From NCBI GenBank assembly GCA_029260955.1, contig JAJDCF010000022.1, positions 1 through 23,875 on the forward strand: DNA of 23,875 bases, given 5' to 3'. Each line of letters begins with the position of its first letter. The stretch's first letter is position 1. A program made the translations under genes and the position numbers. The notes beneath the pieces are model-generated. The model ran no database searches. It was not told the origin of the DNA and saw only the letters and a list, made by a program, of their open reading frames with translations. The stretch comes from Patescibacteria group bacterium (GTDB taxonomy: Bacteria; Patescibacteriota; Gracilibacteria; UM-FILTER-43-11). Below are positions 6,301 through 14,626 of this stretch, piece after piece.

Positions 6301-9225
6301 ATGAATACCGAGGGTAACCTGGTTCCTCAGGTTGATTTTGAGGACGAGGAAGTTGAAAGGCTGAAAGTGAACCGTGATAATTTTACGTTGCAGGAAGGTC
6401 AGTTGATTTATAGTTTTACCCCCCAAGAAACGGGTGAATATATCTTCAATTTGCTTGATCAGGAAGATTTTACGGAAGAAAGCTTTAAGGTTTACGTTTA
6501 CGACGAGGATGAAGTGAGCAATACGCCGATTGTTGATGACAGCAAAATCCAAGTCCTTTCCAAGAAGACCACCTATAAACTGGGCGACGAAGCCGAATTT
6601 CTTGTAAGACTACCCTTTGAAAATGCGAGAATACTCATAACCACCGAAAAAAGAGAGGTGGTGGATAAAGAAATAATTGATATTACCGGCAACGCCTATT
6701 TGCACCGAGTTAAGGTAACTGACACCTTCGTGCCGAACGCTTATCTTTCCTTCGTTGCCTTCCAGAAAGGCGAATCCGACTACAAGGTGGGCTACGGCGA
6801 AATCTTGGTCGATCAATCTGAAAAGAAGTTAAAGATAAGAAGTTCATTTGATCTTCCGGAATACCGCCCGGGTGAAGAAGTGAGCATATCCTTTGATGCC
6901 AGCGACATATATGACACGCCAGAGAAGGCTGAACTAACCGTAGCTGTCGTAGACGAAGCTCTGATAGCCTTATTGGGCAATATCGACATGGACATCCTCA
7001 AGAAATTCTATGAAAAGATGCCTTTTCAGATAGACACTTCCCTTACGAGCGTGGCCATGCTCAATCATCTTTATTTTTCAAGAAAAGGATTTGTAGGAGG
7101 TAGTGGTGAGAAGGGCGGGGATAGCTCTGTGTTCACGCGTAGCCTTTTCAAGAACACAGCTTATTATAACCCGTCGGTCATTACAGATACTCAGGGCAGA
7201 GCCAAAGTTACCTTCCGGCTTCCGGACAACATTGGTGACTTTAGGGTGATCGTCCTAGCCTCTACCAAATCTAATCACTTTGGTGCTCACGAAACCACAT
7301 TTTCGGTTCGTAAGGACCTTGTAATTGAAGATAATTTCCCTCTAATTTTCCGACAGGGAGATAACATGAAGCTGGGAGCGAATGTCTTCAATCATACCGA
7401 TGAGGAAGTTGAGGTTCATATGAATTTGGAGAGTGATGGCTTAAGTCTTAAGGAGGAGTTTCAAAGCATTTCAATTCCGCCTCAGGATAGAACCTACGTC
7501 ACTTGGGACGCTGTCATAGAAGGTAAGCCTATGGAAGAGATAACCTACAAAATAACGGGCACAGCAAGTAACGGGGAAGGGGATGGCATCGAAAAAACGG
7601 TTCCTGTGGCAACAACGCCACTGATCGCTGATCGCAGCAACTACAAGAATAACTTCACCGACGAGCTTGAATTTGAGATGCACAGCGATAAAGAAGCCAA
7701 CACGGCGCTTAGTTATGTGCAATTCAGCCTCAGTACCAGTTTGCTCGCGGGAATCGATAAAATAGTGACATCTTTATTGATGTATCCGCATGGCTGCCTG
7801 GAGCAGACCATCAGTAGCACCCTGCCTAATGCCATTCTTCTTAAATTTTCGGATTTATTTGCTTTGGATATTAATGAAGAGGAGTTGCATCAAAACATAG
7901 ACGTCGGAATGAAGCGCATTGTAGACATGCAGCAGGCAGATGGCGGGTTTGGCTATTGGCCCGGCGACAGGTCAACAAATCACCACTATTCGCCCTATGG
8001 TATTTGGGGCTTGGCCACTATGGCAGAGCTGGGAGTTGATGTGGACCAGGACATTTTGGATAAGGCCGAAGCTTACCTAGTCGATCGTTTTAAGAATGCG
8101 AAGGATGTACAAGGTGAGCAGCTCTCAGAATTCACGACTGCCCTATTTGCTATGGCTAAACTGGATTCATCATCATTTAGCCTGGCTCGCGAAGTGCTTT
8201 ACCCGCACCGTAAGAGCTTTAGCACCCACGAAAGACTTTACTACGCTTTAGCCTTGTCAGAATACGATGAAACCCGTTACCACAATGAAATTATGGATAT
8301 GATCGAGAAGATTGATATCAAACAAAAGAGCCATTCTTACTACTGGAATAGCAACACTTATAAGGCGCTTCTGGTTCAGCTACTCCTTCAATCTGATCCG
8401 GATAGTGACCAGCTAGCAGCCCTAATTCAGGATATATACCAAATATCCTACGATTCTTACTATGTTTCTACGCAAACCAAGATTCAGTCATTTATCGCCT
8501 TCAAGGACTACATCGAAGGTTTGGATAGCTCTGACGAGACAGTCACTATTCAGTACGAGATCAATAGTAAAAAAGGTGTCATGTCACTAAGGGGTAAAGA
8601 TATCATCAGAAAAAGGAAGATTTACCTTAAAGAATTTGCATCTAGCCTTAGGGATTCTTTTGACTTCTCCTTCACTGTGAATAACAAAGACAATGAGCAA
8701 ACAGTATATCTGGATGCCGATTTAGTGGTTCATCCGGAAGATCCCAAGGACGTCACCGCCCTATCGAATGGCGTTAATGTAAGCAGGACTTACTTTGCGA
8801 CCGAAAGGAAGAAGAATGAGCGAGGACGATACGAAATCAAGGAAGTTCCTATTCCACAAGGCAAGTTAAGAGTGGGCGAAACCTATTTAGTTAAATTGAA
8901 GATTGAACTAGACATAAATGCTCGCGATGTAGCCATTGAAGATCATTTACCCGCCGGTATCAGGGTGCTAAATGAACGCTTTTTAACCACCTCCTCAGAA
9001 ACCGACAGAGGCTGGAATTGGCCTTTCAACCATCTGGAATATAAAAAGAATATGGTATTCGCGGTGGCAAACCGGCTATCGTCCAACAAGGATTACGAGT
9101 TTGAATACTTCGTTACCCCGATTGTAGAAGGGGAGTATTCATTGCCGCCTGTATCAGTTTTTCCTATGTACCAACCTAGCTTCGAGGGGCATACAGGTTA
9201 CCAAGAACTGCAAATCGTTCGCTAA
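3334..9225 (+). CDS. Alpha-2-macroglobulin family protease trap, membrane-anchored
   Basis: 1963 residues, the large class for bacterial alpha-2-macroglobulins. Residues 24-43 form one N-terminal membrane anchor after a basic cytoplasmic tail; there is no lipobox, unlike E. coli YfhM. Recognisable parts in order: macroglobulin-like repeats, the MG signature YLPGETVHLKA (about 680), FNVEEFKKPHF, YRPGEEVSISF and VVDEALIAL (about 1175-1215), a glycine-rich flexible stretch VGGSGEKGGDSS (about 1250-1265) that could be the bait region, the A2M core TAYYNPSVITD and FRLPDNIGDFRV, and the thioester motif GCLEQT with Cys1488 and Gln1491, followed by the helical thioester domain. The family traps attacking proteases by bait cleavage and thioester coupling. 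It is paired with pbpC 16 bp downstream, as in many bacteria. An aromatic-rich insert with two Cys lies near residues 849-880. Only the intact thioester is direct evidence for a trapping mechanism. Confidence 0.95.
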   Translation: MSKKAKVQKQLEKLYKFFLARWRWLLAGLLIFAILLFAFLAIADHQGLFSKTDNNTYRVAFPVEGQVLAGDTINIRLDRPIRNRRVEMLDVWLNGELQEGVVSYNERDNSSIEFGPDILKEGDVIKISTRDYNRAQAEKYGKSGVYFEAERSWKYSEESLLPYPRVERQASSNPLLPEYELSFFDTVDLENLEDNLSLYVGEGKMQGERVQCFGPKTKLRSSISLIDKETALIASKTKLKRKKDPLCIYLVPKTANSQSTEPIGTIIYNPANVEPSVGQIFNPENDFYSDLRLDFDTPMYTDVDDTGDTDAFIEHRKRQKEILARRIQLRPSADIDLENIYFTPTEAVIPIKLVENTKYSIKIKPIKDIYGESTESKSIDVETGDQIYLGLRLNEGQSVYSASKLPTFSLIQFDHPKATIKLCKVGMEEYGMIEHMYLDRRDLEGADYFFEKGIDLLPTKECFTKDLEIKEDEYTSTFDIADLVSHDPDGLYFMTFEEASQRKVDENQTVHYPLFFSVVDSHITMKLSKNGKAFVWVSDLESGEGIANAEIKAHKTDYTRYTSDWNRGTREYDKTYADPQEGIFEEPVYLGKTDANGFLEFDIPAELNAYFSAIAYDWWGGRSRSLMVTAQAPETLSYLSNRWNDGIARWNFGYQPYSGGYWYSDAGIDKRGDDFLAHVFTERKLYLPGETVHLKAILREVGKTLEVPNSKEDFVIKVQDPSNEILFEETVHANEFGSITKSFETDKDTATLGIYRVDVMAAEDEGAYTIARTSFNVEEFKKPHFKVEVMLDSDGLEDGLIKSPEVNQQQTRWGYTYKEYSKKLPVDVRLYANYYSGGSVKDASYEYKVYRQYYYEQSYWNDCYWGCFYEPRKEFYSSGSGKISEAGDSSFSINIDHKSRWSDYNYIVEVTVKDDSGEIVTGAGNIIVKLPKDRSADPDVDIKNVTEEGFIDKGEELEIVLAPNKKWEAVHDDQYELEILHRTYTTTHKMNTEGNLVPQVDFEDEEVERLKVNRDNFTLQEGQLIYSFTPQETGEYIFNLLDQEDFTEESFKVYVYDEDEVSNTPIVDDSKIQVLSKKTTYKLGDEAEFLVRLPFENARILITTEKREVVDKEIIDITGNAYLHRVKVTDTFVPNAYLSFVAFQKGESDYKVGYGEILVDQSEKKLKIRSSFDLPEYRPGEEVSISFDASDIYDTPEKAELTVAVVDEALIALLGNIDMDILKKFYEKMPFQIDTSLTSVAMLNHLYFSRKGFVGGSGEKGGDSSVFTRSLFKNTAYYNPSVITDTQGRAKVTFRLPDNIGDFRVIVLASTKSNHFGAHETTFSVRKDLVIEDNFPLIFRQGDNMKLGANVFNHTDEEVEVHMNLESDGLSLKEEFQSISIPPQDRTYVTWDAVIEGKPMEEITYKITGTASNGEGDGIEKTVPVATTPLIADRSNYKNNFTDELEFEMHSDKEANTALSYVQFSLSTSLLAGIDKIVTSLLMYPHGCLEQTISSTLPNAILLKFSDLFALDINEEELHQNIDVGMKRIVDMQQADGGFGYWPGDRSTNHHYSPYGIWGLATMAELGVDVDQDILDKAEAYLVDRFKNAKDVQGEQLSEFTTALFAMAKLDSSSFSLAREVLYPHRKSFSTHERLYYALALSEYDETRYHNEIMDMIEKIDIKQKSHSYYWNSNTYKALLVQLLLQSDPDSDQLAALIQDIYQISYDSYYVSTQTKIQSFIAFKDYIEGLDSSDETVTIQYEINSKKGVMSLRGKDIIRKRKIYLKEFASSLRDSFDFSFTVNNKDNEQTVYLDADLVVHPEDPKDVTALSNGVNVSRTYFATERKKNERGRYEIKEVPIPQGKLRVGETYLVKLKIELDINARDVAIEDHLPAGIRVLNERFLTTSSETDRGWNWPFNHLEYKKNMVFAVANRLSSNKDYEFEYFVTPIVEGEYSLPPVSVFPMYQPSFEGHTGYQELQIVR

Positions 9226-9241
9226 AGGTCAGTAACGCAAT

Positions 9242-11407
9242 ATGATGAGAAGAAAACTCTTAATGGCCGCTCTATTCCTGCTGGTTTTGTGGTTTCTGTA
9301 CTCGTTTCTGCCCATCATAAATCCCACTCCATTAGAGCTCGGGCAAATCAGAATCTATGATCGCCATGATGTCTTGATCGCGCACCTTCCCAAAGAAGAC
9401 GGTTTTAAGATCACCATGAAGCCAAGCGAGCCCATTCCTGAACGCCTGATTAAAGCGCTGATTAAAGTGGAGGACAAGCGGTTTTATCAGCATTTTGGCA
9501 TAGATGTTTTGGCAAAAGTGCGGGCCCTTTATTCAAATCTATCAGCTGGGCGCGTGGTTTCAGGGGGCAGTACCCTGACCGAACAGTGGATCAAGAATCG
9601 CTATTTTAGGGGCGAAAGAAGAACCATAGTCCAAAAGCTTCGGGAATCGACCCTGGCATTTTACTTTTCCTTGATCCATTCAAAGGACGAGACTCTCAGG
9701 AATTACCTGAATGAGGTCTATTTTGGCAATCAGCTATATGGCTTAAGAGCAGCTTCTTACGTCTACTTTGATAAGTCCGACCTCAAGGCTCTCACTCAGC
9801 AGGAAGTGGATACATTGGTCACATTGCTTCAAGCTCCTTCCTCGCTCACCTCAGGTCTACATCCGTTTGATTCAATCAACAGATTTCCTCACGTAACAGC
9901 CACAGTACTCGATGAACTGAAACATCGGAATGATGCTGATTTATCGGTTAAAACGACCATTGATTTCGTTCTTCAAGAAAAGGCCATCAATCATATGGAG
10001 TATTCCCTGCAAAGACTCGCGTCGAACAATGTTACGAATGCGGCTGTGTATGTTTTCAATCCACAAAATGGTGAGATTCTTGTGTGGCAGGGCAGCAAAG
10101 ATTTTTACGATACCGACATCGATGGCCAGGTGAATGTGATAGAAAAGAAGCGGCAGATGGGCTCTGCACTCAAGCCTTTCATATATCTGTTTGCCTTCTT
10201 AAATGGGGCTCATCCTGATCATTTGACTGTAGATCTTGAGAAAGATTTTTATGAAAGCACCGAGGAAGATGGAATTTTTAGACCCCTTAATTATTCCCTC
10301 CAGGAAGGAGGAGTCATCACTTTAAAGGAGGCTTTGGCAAGTTCTTTCAATATTTCGGCAGTACGGTTACTTGAATACTTAGGGCTTCATCGTGGTCATG
10401 AATTTTTGAAGACCATTGGCCTGGAACTAGATCATGATGCTACTCACTACGGTCTTTCTCTGGCCCTGGGCAGCCCTGATTTGAGCTTGAAAAATGTCGC
10501 TGAAACTTATGGCACCTTGGCAAATAAGGGGCAAAAGGTCGAAACTAAGCTTATTAGCATGGTAAATGGCATGCAGACAGCTGGTAGCAGTGAGCAGCTA
10601 CTATCCGAAAGTTCTGCAACAAGCGAGGCCCTTTTCCATCTTAGTTCCACCCTAAGTTCTCAAGTGAATCGCAGAAAATCTTTTGGACTCAATAGCATCC
10701 TCAATACTTCAATCCCTTTCGCAGCTAAAACAGGCACCACACGAAACTTCAAAGACAACTGGACCTTTGGCTATCGGCCGGACTTGGTGGTAGGCGTGTG
10801 GGTGGGGAATAACGACAGTAGTTCCATGATAGATGTGACAGGAATCACAGGGGCAGCGCCTATTTGGCATAGAGTTGTTGAAGACGCCATAAGCGAGGGT
10901 TTTGTGCAGCCTAATCAAATAATTCCTCCTGATTCCCTTCAAATACACGTGAAGTGCCTGGACAAGGATTGTGTGAGAAAGGAAGTGATATATCAGAATG
11001 ATGCAAGGGAATGGCTTTCTGACCTTGTCAGAGGGAGTTTCTGCCTGGAAGATTTCTATATTCAAACGATCGAACCCAAAGAAATCCAAAAAGTGGCCAA
11101 GCTATTCGATTTTGAAGATTTTTCAATTCGGTGGTGTGAAAAAGAAGCCAAGCAAAATGAGGTCTCCGATGCCCTGCCCATGATCATCAAGCCGGATGAT
11201 GGCGAAACTTTCTACATCAAAAAGAGTCTACCCATCGAGCTACAAAAGATCATCTTCAAGGCCACTCAGCCAGTGGATTGGCTCATAAATGAGGAAGAAT
11301 ACGAAGATGTCGAAGTAATTTTTCTTGAGCCCCATGAGTCTTATTACGACATCAGCATAAATGGCCAGCCCGACAAAAGAAGGATCTTTATCAAGTATGT
11401 GGATTAA
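9242..11407 (+). CDS. pbpC: Penicillin-binding protein 1C, bifunctional peptidoglycan glycosyltransferase/transpeptidase
   Basis: 721 residues. An N-terminal membrane anchor (about 6-23) is followed by a GT51 domain with VEDKRFYQHFGID (catalytic Glu77) and GGSTLTEQ (108-115), and then a transpeptidase domain with SALK (nucleophile Ser308, Lys311), SFN (368-370) and KTGT (496-499). From about residue 640 the C-terminus resembles the PBP1C-type C-terminal beta domain. It polymerises and cross-links peptidoglycan on the outer face of the membrane. It is co-transcribed with the macroglobulin gene, the known yfhM-pbpC pairing, in which the trap is thought to protect cells while PBP1C repairs breached wall. 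One oddity is that the second glycosyltransferase motif has Glu where most family members have Gln (usual form GGSTITQQ). It converges on the next gene with only 4 bp between stops. Confidence 0.95.
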   Translation: MMRRKLLMAALFLLVLWFLYSFLPIINPTPLELGQIRIYDRHDVLIAHLPKEDGFKITMKPSEPIPERLIKALIKVEDKRFYQHFGIDVLAKVRALYSNLSAGRVVSGGSTLTEQWIKNRYFRGERRTIVQKLRESTLAFYFSLIHSKDETLRNYLNEVYFGNQLYGLRAASYVYFDKSDLKALTQQEVDTLVTLLQAPSSLTSGLHPFDSINRFPHVTATVLDELKHRNDADLSVKTTIDFVLQEKAINHMEYSLQRLASNNVTNAAVYVFNPQNGEILVWQGSKDFYDTDIDGQVNVIEKKRQMGSALKPFIYLFAFLNGAHPDHLTVDLEKDFYESTEEDGIFRPLNYSLQEGGVITLKEALASSFNISAVRLLEYLGLHRGHEFLKTIGLELDHDATHYGLSLALGSPDLSLKNVAETYGTLANKGQKVETKLISMVNGMQTAGSSEQLLSESSATSEALFHLSSTLSSQVNRRKSFGLNSILNTSIPFAAKTGTTRNFKDNWTFGYRPDLVVGVWVGNNDSSSMIDVTGITGAAPIWHRVVEDAISEGFVQPNQIIPPDSLQIHVKCLDKDCVRKEVIYQNDAREWLSDLVRGSFCLEDFYIQTIEPKEIQKVAKLFDFEDFSIRWCEKEAKQNEVSDALPMIIKPDDGETFYIKKSLPIELQKIIFKATQPVDWLINEEEYEDVEVIFLEPHESYYDISINGQPDKRRIFIKYVD

Positions 11408-11411
11408 CCTG

Positions 11412-11732
11412 CTAGCCAAAAAAGGTGATCAAAAATAGCAGTATCGCGTTCAGAGTGATAATTCCGGCAACAGTAAAAACAACCACTAAGGTTACTTTGC
11501 GCTGCAGTCTGTATTTTTGCATTTCCTCTTGATATTTCTCTGCACCCTCCAGCTTGGCCGATGGGAATAAAAAATAAGTAGGAAGCGAAATAACAAATAA
11601 TAAAACTTCCAGAATAATAATAGAAAAAGCCAGATAGACCGACCTGGGCAGCTTTGCGGAAACTATTTCAGTTTTATTCTTGTAAATGTAGCTCGTTAGA
11701 TGGAGTATAAAATTTAGCCATGCTTTTTTCAT
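11412..11732 (-). CDS. Small two-TM membrane protein of unknown function
   Basis: 106 residues. Two strong hydrophobic segments lie at about 32-56 (YLAFSIIILEVLLFVISL...) and 79-104 (VTLVVVFTVAGIITLNAILLFL), joined by a charged stretch rich in Glu, Lys and Gln (KLEGAEKYQEEMQKYRLQRK). A hairpin topology with a short cytoplasmic loop is likely. I do not recognise the family. It starts 29 bp after the response-regulator gene on the same strand, so the two probably share a transcript and possibly a role, but that link rests only on position. Confidence 0.65.
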   Translation of the reverse strand: MKKAWLNFILHLTSYIYKNKTEIVSAKLPRSVYLAFSIIILEVLLFVISLPTYFLFPSAKLEGAEKYQEEMQKYRLQRKVTLVVVFTVAGIITLNAILLFLITFFG

Positions 11733-11761
11733 TGTATTGAATTTATGTTGATTTATATTCT

Positions 11762-12133
11762 TTATTTCAGTAACTTTTCTAATTTTTTGGCCATTTCAGT
11801 AAGGTCCGCATTAACCTTAATAAAATAATCGATTGCTCCAAGTTCCTTGGCTTTCTTCATGCTTTTTTCTGAAGTTTCGTTAGACAGAATGACAACCTTT
11901 GTATCCTTTATATCATCATCAGCCCTGATGGCTGCCATCAGCTCAAAACCGTCCATTTCCGGCATTATTAAATCCAGCAACACCAAATCAGGCTTTTCAG
12001 ACTGAATCAATTCCAACCCTTCTTTACCGTTACTTGCGGTTACTACCTCAAAAATGTCTCCAATGGCAGATATCTTCATGGCATGAGACAGCAAGAACTC
12101 ATCCTCAACAATTAATATTTTTTTTGCTTTCAT
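11762..12133 (-). CDS. Single-domain response regulator (CheY-like receiver)
   Basis: 123 residues from ATG 12133, where the receiver fold begins (KKILIVEDE). An in-frame ATG at 12157 would add eight polar residues. All functional residues are present: the Glu-Asp pair in VEDE, phospho-acceptor Asp54 in LVLLDLIMPEMDG, Ser in VILSN, and Lys in DYFIKV. No output domain is present, so it would act by protein-protein contact as a phosphorylation relay or switch, like CheY or Spo0F. No histidine kinase lies in the window. It is followed by a small membrane protein and is divergent from the YceI-like gene. A TATAAT at 12163-12168 on the minus strand sits so close to ATG 12157 that a leaderless message starting there is possible. 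Confidence 0.93.
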   Translation of the reverse strand: MKAKKILIVEDEFLLSHAMKISAIGDIFEVVTASNGKEGLELIQSEKPDLVLLDLIMPEMDGFELMAAIRADDDIKDTKVVILSNETSEKSMKKAKELGAIDYFIKVNADLTEMAKKLEKLLK

Positions 12134-12162
12134 ATTTTGATTATTATAATTGTACATGAAGC

Positions 12163-12168
12163 ATTATA
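12163..12168 (-). promoter_or_regulatory. Candidate -10 element of the response-regulator gene
   Basis: A perfect TATAAT lies on the minus strand five bases before ATG 12157. No good -35 box stands 16-18 bp upstream (GTGAAA at best). On the plus strand the same bases overlap TATACT, pointing toward the YceI-like gene. Supported only by the -10 match. Confidence 0.35.
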
Positions 12169-12216
12169 CTACAAACCTTAGTATATTTCACGACGCTCCA
12201 ATTACAAACTAAACTC

Positions 12217-12879
12217 ATGAAAAAATTTGCCCTTCTAATTTTTGCTGCAACTCTTACTTTGTTAACAGGCTGTAGTTTATCGGAACAGAATTCGATCGAA
12301 GTAGAAGAAGCCTCAGCTTCAGTCTTAACCGATGGAATTTATGCGATAGATGTTGAGGCCAGTACCCTATATTGGGAGGCGCACAAGCCAATCGGTGGCC
12401 ATATGGGGGGTATTTCGCTTGAGCGTGGAGAATTGAACGTCAAGAACGGCAAGCCCGATTCAGGCTCTTTTGTAATCGACATGAAATCGATCACGAATAC
12501 AGATATCAAGAATGAAAGTTTTAAGACAAACTTAGTAAATCACCTAAAATCAGATGATTTCTTCTCTGTAGCCGATTACCCGACAGCACGATTTGATATT
12601 ACTCGAGTATTACCATACGAAGGTGAAGAGAATTATGACTACGAAATTGAAGGGGACCTTAGCATTCGAGACATCACCGACTCAATTACACTTCTGACTA
12701 GAGTCGAGAGCAATGGGAAAAGCCTGAGCGGCTATGGAAGAGCCGAAGTTGACCGCACTAAATACAATATCAACATCCGTTCGGGCTCATTCTTCGAAAA
12801 CCTCGGAGATCAGCTGGTAAAAGATGTCTTCGTGCTCGAAATGGATCTAACGGCTGACCGCGTGCAGGAAGGCAGCTGA
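12217..12879 (+). CDS. YceI-like domain lipoprotein
   Basis: 220 residues. The signal peptide MKKFALLIFAATLTLLTGC ends in a lipobox with Cys19. From about residue 40 the sequence follows the YceI pattern: YAIDVEASTLYWEAHKPIGGHMGGI, a strand with GSFVIDMKSITN, LVNHLKSDDFFSVADYPTARF, and the closing strands SIRDITDSITL and GYGRAEVDRTKYNIN. YceI proteins are lipocalin-like beta barrels that bind polyisoprenoid chains such as quinones or lipid carriers at the cell surface. The actual ligand here cannot be read from the sequence. The ATG has no Shine-Dalgarno. The last 33 bp overlap the convergent recO gene, and the stop is TGA, followed out of frame by recO coding sequence. Confidence 0.88.
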   Translation: MKKFALLIFAATLTLLTGCSLSEQNSIEVEEASASVLTDGIYAIDVEASTLYWEAHKPIGGHMGGISLERGELNVKNGKPDSGSFVIDMKSITNTDIKNESFKTNLVNHLKSDDFFSVADYPTARFDITRVLPYEGEENYDYEIEGDLSIRDITDSITLLTRVESNGKSLSGYGRAEVDRTKYNINIRSGSFFENLGDQLVKDVFVLEMDLTADRVQEGS

Positions 12880-13590
12880 TTTGAAGGGATAATTCAAAAT
12901 ATTACCAAAGACTGACTGCATGACATGGTAAACCTCGGCCTTTTCACCAATGCTGGGCGTTACCCTTTTTAGGTTAGAAAGACCTTCCTTTTGCATGTAA
13001 TTGATCCATTTGATGACTGAAGGCGTCAGGCGAACATCAGCTGGCTCATTGTAGCCGCTTCGCACAACACTGGCATCTTGAGCAGACAAAAATAGGGGCT
13101 CCAAAAGATTCAACTTCTCATTACTTCGGCTGCAGCTATCCCAAGGTGCCATAAAGCCAAGTAGGGTCAGTAATTTGACCATATAAGCATGCAGAATGAT
13201 CTCACTGTGACTTTCTTCAAATTCGCTCATGCATTCCGTGAGTAACTGATAAACCTCATTACATTCCTGACCATCCGCTACTAGCTTGGCAGTGATTTCT
13301 GCCATAAAAAAAAGAATACTCTTCGACTTCAAATCTGATTCCAAGGGTGTATAAACCTCAAGAATTTCAACCTCATTCAAATGTCCCAGATCACGTCCCT
13401 GAAAGTAGTTCAGATTAACATGATAAAATGGCTCTAATCTGCCACAAAATCGGCTCTTTAGGCGTCTGGAACCTTTGGCCATAACCGAAACTTTCCCCTC
13501 ATCTTCGCTAATAACGGTGATAATCTGATCAGCTTCATTCAAATTAAATCGGCGAATAACAATGCCTTTGGTTTTCTTTTGTCTCTCCAT
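12847..13590 (-). CDS. recO: DNA repair protein RecO
   Basis: 247 residues, the usual RecO length. The N-terminal OB-fold is clear: KTKGIVIRRFNLNEADQIITVISEDEGKVSVMAKGSRRLKSRFCGRLEPF, split here over the first 50 residues. The helical C-terminal domain follows. RecO helps load RecA on SSB-coated single strands in the RecFOR pathway. Of the four zinc-binding cysteines found in many RecO proteins, only one near SCSRSNEKL is apparent, so zinc binding is probably lost. The ATG follows the ftsX stop codon without a gap, implying translational coupling, and the 3' end overlaps the convergent YceI-like gene. Confidence 0.9.
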   Translation of the reverse strand: MERQKKTKGIVIRRFNLNEADQIITVISEDEGKVSVMAKGSRRLKSRFCGRLEPFYHVNLNYFQGRDLGHLNEVEILEVYTPLESDLKSKSILFFMAEITAKLVADGQECNEVYQLLTECMSEFEESHSEIILHAYMVKLLTLLGFMAPWDSCSRSNEKLNLLEPLFLSAQDASVVRSGYNEPADVRLTPSVIKWINYMQKEGLSNLKRVTPSIGEKAEVYHVMQSVFGNILNYPFKSAAFLHAVSR

Positions 13591-14559
13591 CTAAAAGGAA
13601 TGATGTTTGCGGAGGTATAGTTCAATGGCTAAGTAGCTGCTTAGTAGGCCAGCGATAACAGTTGCCAAAAGCTGCCAGCCAAAGGTGGTCCAAAAGTTGT
13701 CCTCAAAATGAAGCAGAACTGAGTTAAGCCCGGCCATCAGTGTCTCGTTAGTGATCACAGCGACTAGATTACGGGCCAAATAAGCCAGAATCAGCCGCGA
13801 GAAGATCAGGCTGATCACAAGTGCGGTCACCGCAAATCCAACCCCCTCAAACAGGAAGCCACCACGAATAAAATTATAGTTGGCACCAACTAGCTTCATA
13901 ACATTGATCTCTTTTTCGTGGCTGTGAATATTTATATTAATGCTGTTAAAAATAATCATCAGACCTACCAAAGCAAAAATAACAATTAGCCAAAGGCTAA
14001 GGCGCTTGATAGAAAGTGTAATACTCAGGATCTTAGCGTTCCGGTCCTTTTGTTCCACATCTTTAATAAGCTTTTCCTGATTCACAACATTAGCAAATCG
14101 CGGGTTCTCCAAAAACTCGATCACCAAATTATTATCAGAAACATCAGTGCTAACTACGCGCACCGTATCCGGAAGGGGATTCTCAAGGCTATGATGCTCT
14201 AAAAAGGAGATAACATTAGGATATTTGGACCCAAATCTTGCCAGAGCATCAGTTTTGCTGATGTAAACCACCTCTTTTACGTTTGGGTGCATTTTAAGGT
14301 CTTTGATAAAGGTTTGAACACTGTAATTCTCAACTCCTCTCTGCATCTCCACGCTGATATCCAGCTTTGAGCCGACATTCGCAATAACAGAGTCACTGGC
14401 ATAACTCATAGCCAGGACCAGATTAAACACAAAAAGCATCAGGGCGATGATCAGAATGGTCGCTACACTCAAAATTTTATTTCGCAAAAGACTGTGCCAG
14501 GCATTTTTAAGGGCACGTCTGAGCCAGGTAAGCTGTAATTTCAGGGGGTTTTCCCGCAT
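13591..14559 (-). CDS. ftsX: Cell division permease FtsX
   Basis: 322 residues. TM1 (about 29-52) is followed by a large extracytoplasmic loop of about 120 residues that includes the typical KEVVYISKTDALARF and NPLPDTVRV stretches. A second membrane region (about 185-212) precedes the cytoplasmic INIHSHEKEINVMKLVGAN loop, and two further TMs end the protein. FtsX with the ATPase FtsE regulates peptidoglycan hydrolases at the division site. No ftsE lies next to it, which is unusual. It is separated from the upstream nucleotidyltransferase gene by 67 bp holding a possible promoter, and it abuts recO directly. Confidence 0.93.
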   Translation of the reverse strand: MRENPLKLQLTWLRRALKNAWHSLLRNKILSVATILIIALMLFVFNLVLAMSYASDSVIANVGSKLDISVEMQRGVENYSVQTFIKDLKMHPNVKEVVYISKTDALARFGSKYPNVISFLEHHSLENPLPDTVRVVSTDVSDNNLVIEFLENPRFANVVNQEKLIKDVEQKDRNAKILSITLSIKRLSLWLIVIFALVGLMIIFNSININIHSHEKEINVMKLVGANYNFIRGGFLFEGVGFAVTALVISLIFSRLILAYLARNLVAVITNETLMAGLNSVLLHFEDNFWTTFGWQLLATVIAGLLSSYLAIELYLRKHHSF

Positions 14560-14587
14560 GTATTTTTATTTCTTTTTGCTAACTGCA

Positions 14588-14616
14588 AATATATCAAAAA
14601 AGCTCAATACAAACAA
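14588..14616 (-). promoter_or_regulatory. Possible internal promoter before ftsX
   Basis: On the minus strand TTGTTT (14616-14611), a 17 bp spacer and TATATT (14593-14588) precede ftsX ATG by about 28 bp. The -35 box is weak, so this is tentative. Confidence 0.4.
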
Positions 14617-14626
14617 GAAAAGTCCT

